Origin: Clostridia bacterium
Lineage (GTDB): Bacteria; Bacillota; Clostridia; CAKSNL01; HGM11501
Direction: 5' to 3'
DNA: 7,326 nt
Assembly: GCA_017390225.1 (NCBI GenBank)
Contig: JAFPCL010000120.1
Span: 1-7,326 of the forward strand
The notes under the pieces: generated by a model
The model's database searches: none
Told to the model about the DNA's origin: nothing
The model's input: only the letters and a program-made list of their open reading frames with translations
Position numbers and translations under genes: made by a program
Part shown: positions 6,401-7,326 of the stretch, piece after piece
Position numbering within the stretch: the first letter of the stretch is position 1
Layout: each line of letters opens with the position of its first letter

Positions 6401-7168
6401 CACGCGCGGCTCTCCTGCAACGGCACAGGTCTCCTGTGCCAATGTATCCGTGATATAAAGGTTGATGCGGTATTCAAAATTCACGCCGTTTGTGTGACCG
6501 TAAACGATCAGAACATAAGAACCGGGCTGATCATGGGAAAAATCAAAAGAAGTACCCTCCATCCACGGATTGGAAACCGTGCCCATGGCAATATTGTCCT
6601 CCGTGTTATCGGAGTCGCGCAGAACCCAGTTTATGGCGGTACGAAAGGCATTGCCATAAATGGTTACACGATAGCTTTTGTTCTTCTCGATAACATAGCT
6701 CACTCTATCGATTTGCGGATCAAACATTTCGGCATTGGCACCTGAAACCACCGCATAATCCGACCACCCTTTGATGGAAATGTCGCATCGGCAATCAAAG
6801 GGTACACCATCACGGTTCGTGCCGTATAGAATTAGGGTATACATCCCCGGCGTGGCATAGGAAAAAGAAAAAGACGTCCCCTCCACCGAAGGATTGGGAA
6901 TCTGCCCTTCTGCCAGCGACTGCAAGCCGTCGTCTTCTGCATGGAAAGGGCGAAGAACCCACATCGCCGCACGGTCACCGCCGTTTGCCCCAAGGGTCAC
7001 GGTGTAATTTACCCCGGGCGCAATCGTATAAAGCGTTTTGCCGCCGCGCCAGGAAGGGTCTGCATAGGTATGCATAGCCCCCGAAAGGCTAACTGATTCT
7101 GCCGCCGCACAAAGTACGCCGGAGATTATAAGAACAATCAGCGCCAAAATCATAAATATTTTTTTCAA
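3416..7168 (-). CDS. Large secreted multidomain protein with (alpha/alpha)6 glycosidase-like domain
   Basis: A 1250-residue protein with a signal peptide (1-23, no lipobox), so secreted or surface-associated. Two related modules follow (about 32-134 and 135-241), each with NP..EGTSF.FS...PG.Y.LI.YG. Then come an Ig-like domain (about 242-326), a LamG-like beta-sandwich (327-477), an Ig/cadherin-like domain with EDPDGDE (480-576), a second sandwich (577-720) and a short beta region to about 815. Residues about 816-1205 look like a six-hairpin (alpha/alpha)6 toroid as in GH15, GH37 and GH63: WWIRDS (867-872), SWEGNIW (1118-1124) and AEFLAPSDGEG...YGWTASQ (1160-1182). A C-terminal beta domain starts at ITIDPCVPPE. 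D871 as acid and E1161 as base are guesses by analogy; the substrate and exact family are unknown. The start is TTG, 9 nt after AAAGGA (7178-7183), followed by KKIF; the next in-frame ATG (7153) would shorten the signal peptide. No sortase or S-layer anchor is seen. Confidence 0.85.
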   Translation of the reverse strand: MKKIFMILALIVLIISGVLCAAAESVSLSGAMHTYADPSWRGGKTLYTIAPGVNYTVTLGANGGDRAAMWVLRPFHAEDDGLQSLAEGQIPNPSVEGTSFSFSYATPGMYTLILYGTNRDGVPFDCRCDISIKGWSDYAVVSGANAEMFDPQIDRVSYVIEKNKSYRVTIYGNAFRTAINWVLRDSDNTEDNIAMGTVSNPWMEGTSFDFSHDQPGSYVLIVYGHTNGVNFEYRINLYITDTLAQETCAVAGEPRVGRSMCAVPNFAPMRYKWFISKSPEGPWTETTYTGAGYPITELAYQSYIRVRAYQSDTVYAESDAVKVIGSVKQELYYDEVNASVMADAPYVYNTPLLKNVVPLTKRVVLSFDYMRNADSEQAEIEVRSNSGAEKIVFSYDANGVRFYGTHLAPVLYSASLPEAGIKHTVSVLLDQDMRKVAVAHDGAIVAQNIYHSGGVSDITVRTNAGMVTLNDVRLMYVSGNNAPIIQNAKITDAPWGIFTANADIEDPDGDEMSYTYIWETAPVRVGTYTKLAETKEPYLFDAGQSLENQYVRVQITASDPQGAKGTVTTEPVMVRRQTSILQAQDYAGGGSVQTVFPLKEGKLAFVAHVSKSRDASAQITIFDENEKTLAGVAFGENTALIRYGNEEFRTVTNVPYADGESHILALFMDTEKKTFAVSVEDAVIATGLPFLKDATVPKMATVSPSGESGTLGIVKTVLMQTQQDGIFVQRKGINDENPSYLFSLPAEHNGFLVAAVYDGDRMVSVQGVKNESLFTFPMGDISASAVRLFGFDGENRLQPICDMQILKDQKDVVVPVDKIIIDLPGITQEQFDDAFRVLDECTIDSGFPVYGFIYPFMSPGGHYHGNWWIRDSVLTLSGRKWAEPEFVRNSLLNFTFVQRENGRIPLWGPDSMPGVDSEFSAIPVIFDVAGKICHSTTDRDYIEKIYIMLMRYMNWWLSSIKQDPETGLVCGIFEETDPSDHLQQLNFAEVDLNVQIAVGTTVLSEMATYLGLMDQANHWNIMFEQMKERINTYMYDPETGAYYTYIVSEKRLMKERLYNSTFDVFKRKIVPEDRVEKLLGVLKADDTFNWNSQYGITTMSHTSPEYTETRGAYKGAVSWEGNIWTLRSEIIASGLYEYGLREDCAHLLWQTVTSFAGNYAEFLAPSDGEGNGVLRYGWTASQFIELIVEYIFGISYDAWTDTITIDPCVPPELYGETLTIKGVTLGNGKKLNVEILAHDAENIDVRYTTY

Positions 7169-7201
7169 ACCAAAGCATCCTTTCTCTGCAATTATACTTC
7201 A

Positions 7202-7230
7202 ATTTTAACATACACACAAAAAAAAGTCAA
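7202..7230 (-). promoter_or_regulatory. Promoter of the large secreted protein gene
   Basis: On the minus strand TTGACT (7230-7225) is followed after 17 bp by TAAAAT (7207-7202), which is preceded by TGT, giving an extended -10. The inferred start is near 7195, leaving a leader of about 27 nt with the AAAGGA ribosome binding site. No clear operator palindrome is visible around it. Confidence 0.7.
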
Positions 7231-7252
7231 CTTTCCCCCACGCCTTGTAGCT

Positions 7253-7326
7253 CTATTCTTCGTGGAATGTTTTTTGTTTTTTATTCAACGAAAAACAGAA
7301 TTTATCAAAATCCGGCACGGCATCAA
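7253..7326 (-). CDS. Possible C-terminal end of an upstream gene (partial)
   Basis: On the minus strand one frame is open from the right edge to a TAG at 7255-7253. It encodes 23 residues, from DAVPDFDKF to KKQKTFHEE, a hydrophilic tail of plausible composition. The promoter of the large secreted protein begins 23 bp after the stop, which is a sensible layout for a gene ending here. The fragment is too short to assign a family, and no clear terminator hairpin follows it. A second frame also stays open to a TGA at 7287-7285, so this is only a possibility. Confidence 0.3.
   Translation of the reverse strand, partial: DAVPDFDKFCFSLNKKQKTFHEE

Noticed and set aside
7175..7177. ATG (minus strand) just after the AAAGGA site as the start of the large gene
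   Set aside because: It is in a different frame from the large protein and too close to the ribosome binding site; the in-frame TTG at 7168 has proper spacing and yields the KKIF signal peptide.
7268..7297. AT-rich inverted repeat (TGTTTTT with AAAAACA) as a terminator for the gene at the right edge
   Set aside because: The stem is almost entirely A-T with a long loop, so it would be unstable; it is more likely a by-product of poly-T/poly-A runs.
7319..7326. The last bases (GGCATCAA) repeat the first bases of the window, suggesting a circular or repeat-flanked element
   Set aside because: The match is only 8 bp (the preceding base differs) and no other sign of circularity, attachment sites or mobile genes is present.
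1..7326. CRISPR arrays, tRNA or rRNA genes, insertion sequences
   Set aside because: No regularly spaced repeats, cloverleaf-like sequence, rRNA motifs or transposase-like frames were seen on either strand.

Overview
The window reads as chromosomal DNA of an anaerobic, low-to-moderate-GC Firmicute, probably of the class Clostridia. This rests on the gene types (a copper-amine-oxidase-like 'stalk' plus PepSY secreted protein, a CxxxCxFH-type Crp/Fnr regulator paired with a multi-cysteine ferredoxin, non-heme ferritin), on strong AGGAG-type ribosome binding sites, and on TTGACA/TATAAT-like promoters in AT-rich gaps. The species cannot be named from the sequence.

Layout, left to right. Positions 1-193 hold no convincing gene, only two hairpins and an open but unstarted minus frame. 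A secreted stalk/double-PepSY protein follows on the minus strand (194-1003). Upstream of it, also on the minus strand, is a two-gene iron-storage operon: a Bfd-like [2Fe-2S] protein (1611-1817) and then a non-heme FtnA-type ferritin (1077-1589). The operon has its own near-consensus promoter (1871-1899) and a perfect 19-bp palindrome in its leader. Next comes a Crp/Fnr-family regulator on the minus strand (1917-2579). It is divergent from a 231-residue ferredoxin-like protein on the plus strand (2669-3364). The two share an 89-bp control region with interlocking promoters and a palindrome placed exactly where a class II activator would bind for the ferredoxin gene. A strong bidirectional terminator (3373-3417) separates the ferredoxin from a convergent 1250-residue secreted protein (3416-7168, minus, TTG start). 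That protein has two N-terminal repeats, several beta-sandwich domains and a C-terminal (alpha/alpha)6 six-hairpin glycosidase-like domain. The right edge may carry the last codons of another minus-strand gene.

How the parts may work together (inference). The centre (1077-3364) looks like an iron/redox stress island. Ferritin sequesters iron, the Bfd-like protein could pass electrons to it for iron release, and the Crp/Fnr protein probably senses a redox or nitrosative signal rather than cAMP, activating the ferredoxin and repressing itself. The large secreted enzyme is a separate transcription unit, probably for polysaccharide or oligosaccharide use at the cell surface. No mobile element, CRISPR array, tRNA or rRNA was seen.
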